Positions 9,341 to 18,731 of a stretch of DNA of 64,000 bases are shown in pieces (the first letter of the stretch is position 1; each line of letters begins with the position of its first letter). The DNA lies in NCBI GenBank assembly GCA_015075745.1, contig JABTTW010000001.1:496001-560000 (forward strand), read 5' to 3'. The notes below the pieces were generated by a model. That model was not told the DNA's origin, did not search any database, and worked only from the letters and a program-made list of their open reading frames with translations. The translations under genes were made by a program, and so were the position numbers. This DNA comes from Planctomycetia bacterium. GTDB taxonomy: Bacteria > Planctomycetota > Phycisphaerae > UBA1845 > UTPLA1.

Positions 9341-11476
9341 ATGCCCATCGCCGCCGCTTTTTCGCTTCGCGCCGTCGCGCGCTACGGCCTTCTCGTCCTG
9401 CTTCCGCTGACGCTCATTGCGGCCCGGACAGGTGCCGATGGTCCGACACCCGTGCCCGATGCCGATGCGCTGCGCGAGGGCATTCGGACGCTGATCGAGT
9501 CGGCCCGTGACAAGGTCTTTCCCGCCCTGGTCAACATCAACGTCGTCACGGTGAATTACTGGGACGGCAAGGAACACAAGGGAACGGCGGTCGGCAGCGG
9601 CACGATCATTTCGCCCGACGGATATGTCATTACCAATCAGCATGTCACGGACAATGGAAAGAAATTTCGCTGCACTTTGGCGGACAAGCAGGAGATTCCC
9701 GCGCGACTCGTCGGCGAGGATCCGCTGACCGATCTTGCGGTGATTCAGCTTGATCTCACGAAATTGAAGACGCCCAAGGACTCTTTGCCCGTCGCGGCGT
9801 TTGGAGACTCTGACGATCTACGTGTCGGGGATCAGGTCATGGCGATGGGGTCGCCGCTGGCCTTGTCGCGCAGCGTCACGCTGGGCATCGTCTCGAACAC
9901 GCAGCGCGTCTTCTCCGGGCACGATCAGAACGACCTTGAGGAGATGGAGCTGGAGAGCGGTCAGAGGACTGGACTCTTTACGCGGTGGATTCAGCATGAC
10001 GCCCTGATTCACCCCGGCAACAGCGGCGGTCCGCTGGTGAATCTGAAGGGGGAGATCGTCGGCATCAACGAACTGGGCGGCAACGCGATCGGCTTTGCCA
10101 TTCCGTCCAATCTGGCCAAGTCGGTCGCCGATCTACTGATCAAGCATGGTGAAGTTGAGCGAAGCTGGCTGGGCATTGCGCTTAAGCCCATCGAGAAGAC
10201 CGGCTTCCAGCACGGCGTGCTGGTTAATTCTGTCGTCGATGATTCGCCCGCGGCGAAGGCCGGCATCAAGGCCGGCGACGTGATCGTCCGGCTCGACGGC
10301 GAAGAGATCACCGTTCGATTCGCCGAAGAGATTCCCATGACGATGAAGCGGCTCGCCGAATATCCGATCGGGGCGACCGTGCGCATCGCGTACGAGCGCG
10401 ACGGTAAGGAGGCCGAGGCCGAGGTTGTCACGACGCGACTGGAGAAGGATCGCGGTGATGAGACGGCGCTTCGCGCGTGGGGACTCACGGTGGAAGAGAT
10501 CACCGATCGCATGGCCCGCGAGCGGCGGCTGGACAGCACGACCGGTGCGATTGTCAGCAGCGTGCGATCCGGCGGACCGGCGCAGCTTGCGGAGCCGCCG
10601 CTGTCTTATGGCGACGTGATTCGCAAGATTGATGACCAGCCGATTGAGAACCTTGCCGCGCTGGTCGAGCGGTACAAGAGCATTATGGCGACGAGCCCAC
10701 TGCCGGAGTATCTGCTGATCGAGTTCGATCGCAGCGGTAAGAATCAAGTGACGCTGCTGAAGCCGAAGCCGGAGGATGACGAGGACCCGCCGCGCGAGGT
10801 GCCGAAGGCGTGGATCGGCATTGCGACTCAACCGGTTATCGACAAGCTGGCCAAGCAGCTGGGGCATCCGGACGATCTGGGGTATCGGGTGACGCGCGTC
10901 TATCCCAACACGCGCGCGGCGCACTCGCAGTTGCAGACGGGCGATATCATCCTTGCGCTGAACGGGCAACCGCTTCGGCCGCGGGGGATGCAGGATGCGG
11001 GGCTTTTCAATCGGCAGCTTCGCAAGCTGGACACCGACAGCGAGGCGAAGCTCACGGTGCTTCGTGGCGATAAGAAGATGGAGATTACCGTCGAACTGGA
11101 GCGGACGCGGATCGCGCCGGCGGAGGCGCGGAAGGATCGCAATCGCGACTTTGAGATGACGGTGCGCGAGATCACCTTCTTCGACCGGGACGACAACCGA
11201 TGGAGCGTTGATACCAAGGGCGTGATCGTCGAGATGGTCGAGGATGCGGGATGGGCGAGCCTCGGCGGGCTGGAGTCGGACGACCTCATTCAGCAGATCA
11301 ACGGTAAGCCCATTAAGGGGCTCAAGAGTTACCGCCGAGAGATGAAGAAGATCAGCGAAGAGCAGCCCAAGCGCGTGGTCTTCGTTGTGCTGCGAGGGGC
11401 TTCGACGCGGTTTCAGTTTGTCGAGCCGGAGTGGAAGCCGCAGCTCGGCGACGAGAAGAAGCCGGATGCGAATTGA
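9341..11476 (+). CDS. HtrA/DegP-type serine protease with four PDZ-like domains
   Basis: This is a periplasmic protease of the trypsin fold. The start at 9341 follows AAGGA and gives a signal peptide (ARYGLLVLLPLTLIAA); the open frame begins upstream at 9278. The catalytic triad is visible: His101 in VITNQHVTDN, Asp131 in PLTDLAVIQLD and Ser228 in HPGNSGGPLVN. Four PDZ-like units follow, recognised by GVLVNSVVDDSPAAKAGIKA, AIVSSVRSGGPAQ, VTRVYPNTRAAHSQLQTGD and VIVEMVEDAGWASLGGL. DegP-type proteins usually have one or two PDZ domains. It lies 81 bp before a related non-catalytic gene and is probably transcribed with it. Confidence 0.9.
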   Translation: MPIAAAFSLRAVARYGLLVLLPLTLIAARTGADGPTPVPDADALREGIRTLIESARDKVFPALVNINVVTVNYWDGKEHKGTAVGSGTIISPDGYVITNQHVTDNGKKFRCTLADKQEIPARLVGEDPLTDLAVIQLDLTKLKTPKDSLPVAAFGDSDDLRVGDQVMAMGSPLALSRSVTLGIVSNTQRVFSGHDQNDLEEMELESGQRTGLFTRWIQHDALIHPGNSGGPLVNLKGEIVGINELGGNAIGFAIPSNLAKSVADLLIKHGEVERSWLGIALKPIEKTGFQHGVLVNSVVDDSPAAKAGIKAGDVIVRLDGEEITVRFAEEIPMTMKRLAEYPIGATVRIAYERDGKEAEAEVVTTRLEKDRGDETALRAWGLTVEEITDRMARERRLDSTTGAIVSSVRSGGPAQLAEPPLSYGDVIRKIDDQPIENLAALVERYKSIMATSPLPEYLLIEFDRSGKNQVTLLKPKPEDDEDPPREVPKAWIGIATQPVIDKLAKQLGHPDDLGYRVTRVYPNTRAAHSQLQTGDIILALNGQPLRPRGMQDAGLFNRQLRKLDTDSEAKLTVLRGDKKMEITVELERTRIAPAEARKDRNRDFEMTVREITFFDRDDNRWSVDTKGVIVEMVEDAGWASLGGLESDDLIQQINGKPIKGLKSYRREMKKISEEQPKRVVFVVLRGASTRFQFVEPEWKPQLGDEKKPDAN

Positions 11477-11557
11477 TCGACCTTACGGAATCGAATGAGC
11501 GGCGGCCGCTGGACCACGAAATCGCCTGGTGAACCGACCGGGCAAGGAGACACGCAC

Positions 11558-12388
11558 GTGATTCGTCAGACATTCCTCTTCCTCCTGTGCATTACTTTCG
11601 CCGTGCCTGCCATCGCGGATGATGAGGCCGACGTGTATCGACGGCTGACCGAGAGCAAATCCTCGGCCCTGGTCACGGTCAAGTTCCTTTTGCGCATGGA
11701 GGGGCAGTTCGGGAAGCGGGAGAGCGAGACGGAGATCACCGGCATCATGATCGATGCGAAGGGGCTGATCCTCTGCGCCAACTCGAAGCTCGGCGCGCCG
11801 CGGCGATTCGGCAGCGCGACGCCGACGGACATCAAGGTGCTGATCGGCGACGACATCGACGGGCTGCCGGCGAAGGTGCTGGCGCGCGATACGGAACTGG
11901 ACCTTGCATGGGTGCAGATCAAGGAGCCGGGCGAGAAGACGTTTGAATTCATGAACCTGGCGGACCCGGGCGAACCGAAGATCGGCGATCGACTGTACGC
12001 GCTGCGGCGGATGGCGAAGTTCTTTGACCGGACGCCGATCATCAGCGACGGTCGACTTGCCGGTCGGGCGAAGAAGCCGCGCGATCTGCTGGTGCCGGCG
12101 GGATTGTCGCTGGACGCGGGGCAGCCTGTGCTGACCGCCGATGGCAAGCTGGTGGGCATCGTCTCGCTGCAACTGCCGGAAGATGAGGAGTTCCAGGCGA
12201 ACCCGATGGCGTTCATGTCGATCGGGCGCGACATCGGCGGCGGGCTGATCCTGCCGACGGCGCAGGTGGCGAAGGCGACGGCGCGGGCGCTGGAAGCGGC
12301 GAAGGACGAGGAAGAGGAGGACGACGCCGACGCGGACGCGGAGACGACGAAGCCGTCGGAGAAGAAGGACGACGGCGAGCGCGAGTAG
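11558..12388 (+). CDS. Trypsin-fold pseudoprotease, partner of the upstream HtrA-like gene
   Basis: The frame is open from 11495, but AAGGAG at 11543-11548 and an immediate signal peptide (RQTFLFLLCITFAVPAIA) point to a GTG start at 11558, giving 276 residues. The pattern ITGIMIDAKGLILCANSKLG matches the HtrA strand GxxIxxDGxIxTNxHV, but the catalytic His is absent. DTELDLAWVQIK keeps the Asp. The Ser loop GNSGGPL is replaced by LDAGQPVL. The protein is therefore probably not a protease; an HtrA-like scaffold or regulator is more likely. The C-terminus is a long acidic tail of Asp, Glu, Ala and Lys. There is no PDZ domain. Confidence 0.7.
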   Translation: MIRQTFLFLLCITFAVPAIADDEADVYRRLTESKSSALVTVKFLLRMEGQFGKRESETEITGIMIDAKGLILCANSKLGAPRRFGSATPTDIKVLIGDDIDGLPAKVLARDTELDLAWVQIKEPGEKTFEFMNLADPGEPKIGDRLYALRRMAKFFDRTPIISDGRLAGRAKKPRDLLVPAGLSLDAGQPVLTADGKLVGIVSLQLPEDEEFQANPMAFMSIGRDIGGGLILPTAQVAKATARALEAAKDEEEEDDADADAETTKPSEKKDDGERE

Positions 12389-12400
12389 GCGCGGGCTGCG

Positions 12401-13033
12401 CTAGTCGGTTTCATTTTGCCGCCGCCTTTCGGAGAGGAATGCCTGCCACTCCTGCGGCGTGTTGCAGTTTTGCCAGCAGGGTTCCAAATCATCGGGAATC
12501 GTCACGGCGACGGCTCCCAGCTTTGACAACACACGACGCAGCGAGCCGCCGCAATCGACGGCGGACGATCTTATTTGTTCCACGATGCCAGCGCGATAGA
12601 CGGCGGGGAATGGCTCGATGTCGTCGGCTGCGCTGCGCCGGGCGACTGTTGCGCGGTGGGCGGGATCGTGGTGATCGAGCAGCCAGGCCATCGCTTTGCT
12701 CGACATCGCCGGCATGTCGCAGGAAAGGACGAGCCAGTTTGCATCCGGGGCCGATGAGAGGGCGCTGAGGATTCCGGCGAGGGGGCCGGCGAAGGCGGGG
12801 TCGTCTTCGAGGGTGGTGATTTTTTTTTGCGAGTTCGCGAGGCGATTTGCCGCGGCGCGGGTGGCGTCATCCATGCGGCCGACGAGGGCGATGCGGCTGG
12901 CCAGCGGGGCGATTTGGTCGACGGCGAGTTCGAGGAGCGGGCGGCCGTCCAGGAGGAGGGCGGGTTTGGGTTCGCCCATTCGGGAGCTTTGGCCGCCGAT
13001 GAGGATTGCGGCGTTGATTGTGCTGCGGTTCAT
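12401..13033 (-). CDS. mobA: MobA-like molybdenum cofactor guanylyltransferase
   Basis: MobA transfers GMP from GTP to molybdopterin to make the bis-MGD cofactor. The nucleotide loop AAILIGGQSSRMGEPKPALL, LVLSCDMPAMSS (the metal-binding Asp strand) and EPFPAVYRA fit the family. The start at 13033 yields 210 residues, the usual length; the frame is open to 13273 but lacks family sequence there. The gene converges with the pseudoprotease gene, and no molybdenum genes are nearby. A related nucleotidyltransferase acting on another cofactor or sugar cannot be excluded. Confidence 0.75.
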   Translation of the reverse strand: MNRSTINAAILIGGQSSRMGEPKPALLLDGRPLLELAVDQIAPLASRIALVGRMDDATRAAANRLANSQKKITTLEDDPAFAGPLAGILSALSSAPDANWLVLSCDMPAMSSKAMAWLLDHHDPAHRATVARRSAADDIEPFPAVYRAGIVEQIRSSAVDCGGSLRRVLSKLGAVAVTIPDDLEPCWQNCNTPQEWQAFLSERRRQNETD

Positions 13034-13628
13034 GGTTTGCCTTTTTGTCGGGTGGGTCATTTTAGCGGGGAGCGGCGCGGGCGTTTTCGATCCAAAGGGG
13101 CTGAGGGGTCCAGGGTGAAGACGGGGGCTTTGATGGCGCGGGCGGCGGGATTGCTGGTGGTCCGTCGCCAAACGGCAAGCCGCTTCGTTGGTCGCGCGCA
13201 AGTGCTGCAAAATGGAAGGTGACATATAGTGACACACGCGATTTTTTTCGTTTGCAACTCTTGTGGCGGGCATGGGTTGGGGCTGTTCGCGGTTTGCGTG
13301 GTTTTTGGTGGAAACGATGTGAGGCGCGAGGGTGTAGGCGATAGGCTTTAGGCTTTAGGCTGTAGGTATGGGGTGTCGGGCTTGGGGTAGAGGTTTTTGG
13401 TAGCGGTGACATCGGACGCTGCCTTCTTCCGGGGTGGTGGAATGGTCTCCAGCTATAGAATCTCATAGCTTGATCCTTGCTCATCGTTCGCGCGGATGAG
13501 GCGCGGCGAGAGAAATCGGAAGGGTAAAAGGTGGAGCGAAAATCAGATTGGCCCGGTGTCACCCCCTCGAAGGGCTTCTTCGCGGCCGATACGGATGAAC
13601 ACTCAAGGATTGGCGAGTATGGCGTGCT
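13034..13628. other. Repeat-bearing spacer without a recognisable gene
   Basis: No frame here has a ribosome site or protein-family features. The spacer holds one REP-like 19-mer (13165-13183) and a small direct repeat around 13335-13360 in which TAGGCTTTAGGCT recurs. It also contains T-rich and G-rich simple stretches. Confidence 0.5.
13165..13183 (+). repeat. REP-like 19-mer, isolated copy
   Basis: TCGCCAAACGGCAAGCCGC matches the copies at 21825, 43196 and 43942 exactly, and the reverse copy at 43283 over 16 bases. It can form a short hairpin, TTGCC with GGCGA across GTTT on the other strand. It lies in a spacer upstream of mobA. Confidence 0.8.
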
Positions 13629-15302
13629 CTAGATTCGATCCGCTGAAGAGCCTCGCCATCGGCGTCTTCGGTATACCAACGACGCGGCAGCGATCAGTAG
13701 CGCACTCGCCGGTTCAGGAACTCGCGTCACGAATACGCCCGAAGTGTTGTCTGCAAATCTCATCTCAATTGCTATGTCGCCAAGCTCATTGACCGACTGG
13801 CCAAAGGCAAAATTAAAGAATGCCACCGTACGAAAGTCACCCGACCCAACCTCAATGACATCGCCCTGCCGAACCAGCTTCAGCAGTTCTCCCATTGGGT
13901 TCTGGACCCAGATTCCATTGCTGTTCTCCGTTGTTACGCCTGTCCCCCGCAGACTCGCCCCAAAAATCAACTGACCACTTGCGAGCATGTCGATTGTGTT
14001 AAAGCGATCGAAGAGTGCGCCGTCGGGAGCGCCAGGGGCTTGATTGCCCGCCCGCGCCACTAAGTCCAGTGTTCCAAATCCTTCAGAATACACTGCACGG
14101 CTGTTTGTGAACAAGTTGACCCCAGGGCCGATGAGACTTGTTTTGAACGCCGTTCGGCCCGACTCACTGATTGGCAATGACTGCAAGTTATTGCTGTACA
14201 TTGCATCGAAGCGAACTCCCGGTAAAGTTCCCGGTGCTTGGTCGCCATCTTGCGCAATAAACCGCAAAGCGTCTTGTGAGCCGGCATAAACCATGAAGCT
14301 ATTCTGTGCCCCATTAGGGTCACCGGCAAATCCTGTGAACGCCGTTTGACCGGAGCTGTTTACGGCAAAAGCACTTGTCAAGATGTTGCCAAGCAATCTC
14401 CCATCTTGAAATCCAGGCGCGGGCATGCCGGTATATGCAACTAAGGACATGGATGAATTCGACTCAACCCAAAGTCCATAGTCAAAGCCACCACCCAAGA
14501 TTCCGCCTTTCATCGAACCATGAAATACCCTCGTAGGCGTTCCGGTCTTCGAAGAACCTATAAAGGTCAGCCCGGACACGGTCGCACTTGGGGAAACTTC
14601 GGGCACCGCGTCTCCCTCCCGAGCCAGGAGCTCAGGAGAACCGCCGCGCTCAGTCCAGACGCTGTCGTGATCAAAATAGGGCACGCCCGCTGCATTACCA
14701 AGCGCGGACCAAAAGCTGACGCCGCCATCGGATGCAACGGAGAATTTCGCCGTTCCGATTGATCGAAATCGCTCGCCCTCGTCAAGCCCGGGCGCGAGCG
14801 TGCCCGTTCTTGCAACTATTCGAACATTATTCGAATTCCAGCCCCACATCCCGATTGCGCCGGTTGAAGGCATGTCAGGGCCCTCCATGGCACCATTGAA
14901 TGCAACAGTACCATCAGATCCCAAGTAGTATACCGGCCCGATCAATCGCAACCTCGTCCCCGACTCTACGAGTGGAGCATCAAATCCTTCACGAACAATA
15001 AGATCAAGCGAGTTCGCTTCGCCGTGCCATAGTCCTTCGTTGTTTGATGAATCAACTCCCGGCCCTGACACATATCCGCGAAATGCAACTCGTCCGGCGC
15101 TGTCAATCAGTGGGAAACCGAAACCATCAAAGGTCAGCCCGCCTGCAATCCCGGCCGCCGTCTCCCCTGAAAGAACGACTTTATTAAAAGTGTAACCTTG
15201 ATCAGCGTGTACTTTGGCGCCGACAAGAAGTGCAAGAGAAGTCGATAGAACCGCGGTCCACAATTGCGAGACGACTCGAACCCTTGCCCTTTGCACATCC
15301 AT
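13629..15302 (-). CDS. PEP-CTERM protein with repeated beta-type units
   Basis: This is an exported protein with a signal peptide (LWTAVLSTSLALLVGAKVHA) and a C-terminal PEP-CTERM sorting signal: VPEPASALLIAAASLV then RRRRW. The body has about seven repeats of the type LVAREGxxAPG...F..I, for example IVARTGTLAPGLDEGERF and FIAQDGDQAPGTLPGVRF, alternating with GxVAFxxxLxG segments. It resembles a repeat family often seen in planctomycete extracellular proteins. I chose the ATG at 15302, just before the signal peptide; the frame is open to 15617. An exosortase would remove the tail and anchor the protein. Base composition is visibly less GC-rich than in the neighbours. Confidence 0.75.
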   Translation of the reverse strand: MDVQRARVRVVSQLWTAVLSTSLALLVGAKVHADQGYTFNKVVLSGETAAGIAGGLTFDGFGFPLIDSAGRVAFRGYVSGPGVDSSNNEGLWHGEANSLDLIVREGFDAPLVESGTRLRLIGPVYYLGSDGTVAFNGAMEGPDMPSTGAIGMWGWNSNNVRIVARTGTLAPGLDEGERFRSIGTAKFSVASDGGVSFWSALGNAAGVPYFDHDSVWTERGGSPELLAREGDAVPEVSPSATVSGLTFIGSSKTGTPTRVFHGSMKGGILGGGFDYGLWVESNSSMSLVAYTGMPAPGFQDGRLLGNILTSAFAVNSSGQTAFTGFAGDPNGAQNSFMVYAGSQDALRFIAQDGDQAPGTLPGVRFDAMYSNNLQSLPISESGRTAFKTSLIGPGVNLFTNSRAVYSEGFGTLDLVARAGNQAPGAPDGALFDRFNTIDMLASGQLIFGASLRGTGVTTENSNGIWVQNPMGELLKLVRQGDVIEVGSGDFRTVAFFNFAFGQSVNELGDIAIEMRFADNTSGVFVTRVPEPASALLIAAASLVYRRRRWRGSSADRI

Positions 15303-15563
15303 ACCCCTGAAAGGTGGATTAGCGACCGTCTGAATATGCAGTTCACTGCGATTAACTTCGATTTGAGTTCCTTTGACCTTCGCAAGTAAACAATTAGGCA
15401 CAGTCGAATCCTCCTTCATCAATCCAGAATTGTGAACGTGAGCCTTGTCCCCAGCCCTATCGATTCCGGCTATTGTACACCTGCAAAGTGCGAACTGCAA
15501 TGGACGCAAACTACCCGGTATGTCAATCGGGAGCCAAGGCAACTCTGCAACTGCTCTCGCCTG

Positions 15564-16079
15564 CGCTTCGGGCTGGTGGGGTGGGGGCGAGGCGAGGTGA
15601 TCGGATGTTGAGCCCACGGATTGGTATCCGTGGGCTTGGGAGCGCGAGAGGGTGCCATAGGTGAGGCACTGGTCGCCCAGGCCTGAAAGACTGGGCTCAC
15701 GGCCCTGCGGGGAAGACCCGTGAACGGGGCTGGGGGGGAATTGGCGATGATTCGGTACGAGGTTGGTTGCGCGGGGGCGTAGGGTGGCTGAGTTTCGCCC
15801 TCGCTTTGCGCTTCGGGCTGGTATGGGAGGGCGCGATGCGAGGTAAACAATGAGAAAACCCGCGGATTGGTATCCGTGGGCTTGGTATCCGTGGGCTTGG
15901 GGGCGCGGGGGAGGGGTGAATCTATTGTCGCGTTATTTCGCCGTCGGTTTCCGCGACTTCCGCGCATGTTTGCGCTACGGCGTCGTGCGCGATTGGGCTT
16001 TGCGGCACCGCTTGCTTACGCGCGCGGCTCGGATCAAGGCATCGCGCCGCGACGCCCTGGCCTCGCGCTTCGGGCTGGT
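15564..16079 (+). repeat. Cluster of short dispersed repeats
   Basis: CGCTTCGGGCTGGT occurs at 15564-15577, 15809-15822 and 16066-16079, always in the same orientation. TATCCGTGGGCTTGG occurs near 15626 and as a direct tandem pair at 15871-15885 and 15886-15900. The copies are exact while the sequence between them differs. That suggests separate small insertions or duplications rather than one old array. Confidence 0.7.
16008..16035 (+). repeat. Diverged solo terminal-repeat copy (valS element family)
   Basis: This 28-base segment ends in GCGGCTCGGATC and matches, with about five differences, the right-hand terminal repeat of the two elements inside valS. No second terminus is seen nearby, so it looks like a solo or decayed copy. 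Confidence 0.5.
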
Positions 16080-16101
16080 ATTGGGGCGCGGGCTTGTCGC
16101 C

Positions 16102-17322
16102 TTAGCGCGCGCCGGGGGCGTCGGGGCCGCCGGATTCTTTGCTTAGCCAGGTGAGGTGGTAGTCCTTGTCTTCCAACTCGTGGGCCACCTTCGTGAGTCG
16201 CAGCAGTTTGTAGGTGTCGCACATGACGGCCAGCTCGCTGGTGCGGTCGTGGCCGACGCTCTTCTCGTAGGTGCCTGGGTGCGGGCCGTGGGGGATGCCG
16301 GCGGGGTGGAGGCTGATGGAGCCGCTGTCGATGCCGCGGCGGCTGGTGAAGTTGCCGGCGACGTAAAACAGAATCTCGTCCATGTGGACGCTGGCGTGGC
16401 CGTAGGGGCAGGGGATGGCTTTGCTCTCGCCGCGATCGAAATAGTCCACCTTGCGCGGGACGAAGCTGCATACGACGAAGTCGTTGCCGGCGAAGGTGAG
16501 GTGGATGGTCGGCGGGAGGTGGATCGTGCTAGTCTTGGGCTGGTAGTCGTGAATGTTGAAGGCGACGGGGTAGACGGTGCCGTCCCAGCCGACGACCTCG
16601 AACGGAAAGTGCTTGTGCAGGTGGACGGTGAGCACGTCGTCGCGCTTGACGACGAGGCGGAAGGTGCCGGTGCCGTGCTGGGCTGCGTCGTACTTGAGCA
16701 GTTCGGTGGGGCCGTGGAAGTCGCGATGGGAGTACGGGGCGTACATGGTGATCTGGCCGTGACGGTTGCGCCACTCCTTGGGGACATCAATGAAGCCGCG
16801 ACCCTCGAAGACGAGGAAGTCGGGATCGGGCCCATCCCAGTGGATGCGGTACGGGGTGGAGCGCGGGATGAGCAGATAGTCGCGGTCCTTGAAGGGCAGG
16901 ACGCCGAAGAGGGTCTCGATGCGGCCCTTGCCGCGGTTGACGAAGTAGAGCTCGTCGCCGTCGCCGTTGGAGAAGAAGCGCGGGCTCATCTCGGTGGGCT
17001 TGACCATGCTGATCTGGACGTCGTTGTTAAAAAGCAGGACGCGGCGGGCATCGAGGAAGTCGCCCTTGAGCTTCATGTCCTGGGTCTTGATGTGGCGACG
17101 GTAAAGCGGCTGCTCGGCGAGGGGCTCGAAGGGGCAGAAGCCGGGGATGGCGAGCTTCTCGACGGCGTTCTCGTCGGTGGGCGGGGTGCGGTAGTAGAGG
17201 ATGGAGAAGGCGCCTTCGAAGCCCTCGCGGGTGTGGCAGTGCTCCATGAGGAGCTTGCCGTCTTCGTAGTGGGTGGTGTGGGGCTTGGGGGGAATCTTGC
17301 CCATTGCGACGTACTGGATCAT
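16102..17322 (-). CDS. Homogentisate 1,2-dioxygenase-like cupin enzyme
   Basis: HmgA-type enzymes open the homogentisate ring with O2 and Fe(II) in tyrosine breakdown. The protein has 406 residues, near the family length. The metal-site region is recognisable: a His/Glu pair in HASVHMDEILFYVAGNF and the later HPAGIPHGPHPGTYEKS segment. Other typical stretches are ISMVKPTEMSPRFFSNGDGDEL and LLIPRSTPYRI. The usual neighbours of tyrosine catabolism (hppD, fahA, maiA) are absent. It could therefore belong to the broad bacterial subgroup of HGD-like proteins with an unproven substrate. No signal peptide; cytoplasmic. Confidence 0.75.
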   Translation of the reverse strand: MIQYVAMGKIPPKPHTTHYEDGKLLMEHCHTREGFEGAFSILYYRTPPTDENAVEKLAIPGFCPFEPLAEQPLYRRHIKTQDMKLKGDFLDARRVLLFNNDVQISMVKPTEMSPRFFSNGDGDELYFVNRGKGRIETLFGVLPFKDRDYLLIPRSTPYRIHWDGPDPDFLVFEGRGFIDVPKEWRNRHGQITMYAPYSHRDFHGPTELLKYDAAQHGTGTFRLVVKRDDVLTVHLHKHFPFEVVGWDGTVYPVAFNIHDYQPKTSTIHLPPTIHLTFAGNDFVVCSFVPRKVDYFDRGESKAIPCPYGHASVHMDEILFYVAGNFTSRRGIDSGSISLHPAGIPHGPHPGTYEKSVGHDRTSELAVMCDTYKLLRLTKVAHELEDKDYHLTWLSKESGGPDAPGAR

Positions 17323-17433
17323 GAGGTGGCTCCCGCGGAAGTTTTTTTATTTGTGCTTCTGCGGAAGGGATTATATCGCAATCCTGGCGACGTCGATGCG
17401 GCTCAGGTTGCGCGGGCAATGAGGGTGAGTGAT

Positions 17434-18525
17434 TCAGCGGCGCGAGGCGACGGCCTCGACGATGGCGGCCTTCAGTTGATTGGCATTGGGCTGGGGTGCG
17501 GGGCGCGGCGGGGTCGGCGCGGGGCGGACAGCGCGCGGGGCATAGACGGGTAGGAGGAAGCTGGAGTTGAGATTGACGCCGGGGGTTTCGGCGGAGATTT
17601 CGAGGTGCCAGTAGGTCGGGGGCGCTTCGATGAGGCAGGTCGGCGGCGCGTCGGCGGGGACGTCGAAGGCCAGGGCGATGGATCGGTCGTAGGAAGAGGC
17701 CGCAACGTCGCCGGCGATGTCGAGCGTCTGCTCGTAGAGGGCGGAAGAGACGATGGTCGTCGTGGTGTCGTTGCCGGACTGGGTCGTGATGTAGGCCTCG
17801 CGGATGCAGCGGAGGGTGCAGGTGAGCCTGGTGACGTTGGAGAGTTTGCGGGCGGGGACGTAGTCGAGCTCGAGTTTTTCGCCGAGGTAGTAGGGACATT
17901 TGCGGAAGCGGACCTGGCCGGTGCCGTACTTCATCCAGCGGGCGAGGCGGTAGAAGAAGGCGATGGTGTAGACGGCGACGAAGAGATTGACGCAACCGAA
18001 GACCATGCCGACTGCCGATCCCTCTTTGAGACCTGCGTAGAGAACGAGATTAAACGGGGCGGCGAAGAGGATCATGAAGAGCATGCCGAAGAGCATCTGG
18101 CGGACGCCGCGGGCCTGCATGTCTCGGGCGCAGTGCTCGTTCCACTTGTGGTCGGAGCGCCAGAGCTCGTCGCCGTAGCGGAGCTTCATCTTGCGCGACC
18201 AGCGCTGGCGCAGGACGCCGCCGAGGCCGTGCAGCACGACCCACAGACCGGCGATGGCGAAGATGGAGCCGGCGATGACGCCGACCCAGGGCGGCGCGTC
18301 GGCGCTTTTCGTTTTTGACGGAATGACGCCGGTGACCATGAGGCAGATGAAGACGCCCATGGCGACGAAGAGGGAGCCGAAGATGACGGCGGGCTTGCCG
18401 TGGATGGTCGTGGCGCTGACGGGGTTGTGCTGGGGCAGGACGCGGCCGTCGAGCTTGACGCCGGACTCGGCGAGCTTTCGCTCGATGAGCGAGACGCGGT
18501 TTCTTTCTTTTCGGCGTTGAGCCAT
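17434..18525 (-). CDS. Membrane protein with C-terminal beta-type domain, unknown function
   Basis: I do not recognise a named family. The N-terminal 45 residues are charged. Two membrane helices follow (AVIFGSLFVAMGVFICLMV and VGVIAGSIFAIAGLWVVL), then a hydrophilic segment with KLRYGDELWRSDHKWNEHC, and two further helices (LFGMLFMILFAAPFNLVLYA and VFGCVNLFVAVYTIAFFY). The last 150 residues look like beta sandwich (LELDYVPARKLSNVTRLT, IALAFDVPADAPPTCLIEAP), somewhat arrestin-like as in DUF3592-type proteins, and end in a Pro-rich linker. It stands alone, upstream of the HGD-like gene on the same strand. Confidence 0.6.
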   Translation of the reverse strand: MAQRRKERNRVSLIERKLAESGVKLDGRVLPQHNPVSATTIHGKPAVIFGSLFVAMGVFICLMVTGVIPSKTKSADAPPWVGVIAGSIFAIAGLWVVLHGLGGVLRQRWSRKMKLRYGDELWRSDHKWNEHCARDMQARGVRQMLFGMLFMILFAAPFNLVLYAGLKEGSAVGMVFGCVNLFVAVYTIAFFYRLARWMKYGTGQVRFRKCPYYLGEKLELDYVPARKLSNVTRLTCTLRCIREAYITTQSGNDTTTTIVSSALYEQTLDIAGDVAASSYDRSIALAFDVPADAPPTCLIEAPPTYWHLEISAETPGVNLNSSFLLPVYAPRAVRPAPTPPRPAPQPNANQLKAAIVEAVASRR

Positions 18526-18731
18526 GTCGGATTATCGTCCCGGGGGGCGGGCGACTTTGGGGTTGGGTGCGGGGGCGGGGAAATCGGGCGGCGGCTCCGA
18601 GAATCGGGGCCGGGGGAGACGCGGGGGCGGGCGGGTCACGTTCGGGGGCGCGAGGTTGAATGGGGGGAACGGCATCTGGTAGGCTGGCGACGGTTCGGGA
18701 TATCGGTTGATTGCCGGGATGGGAGATGAGC

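Larger units (their letters stand above)
15303..16101. other. Repeat-rich spacer without a recognisable gene
   Basis: About 800 bp with no credible gene. It contains three copies of CGCTTCGGGCTGGT (15564, 15809, 16066), a repeated TATCCGTGGGCTTGG (15626-15640 region, 15871 and 15886) and a diverged terminal-repeat copy at 16008-16035. The first 100 bases hold the upstream region of the PEP-CTERM gene. Confidence 0.55.

Noticed and set aside
15303-15617. N-terminal extension of the PEP-CTERM gene to 15617
   Set aside because: The extension reads through dispersed repeat sequence, and the signal peptide starts only after the Met at 15302.
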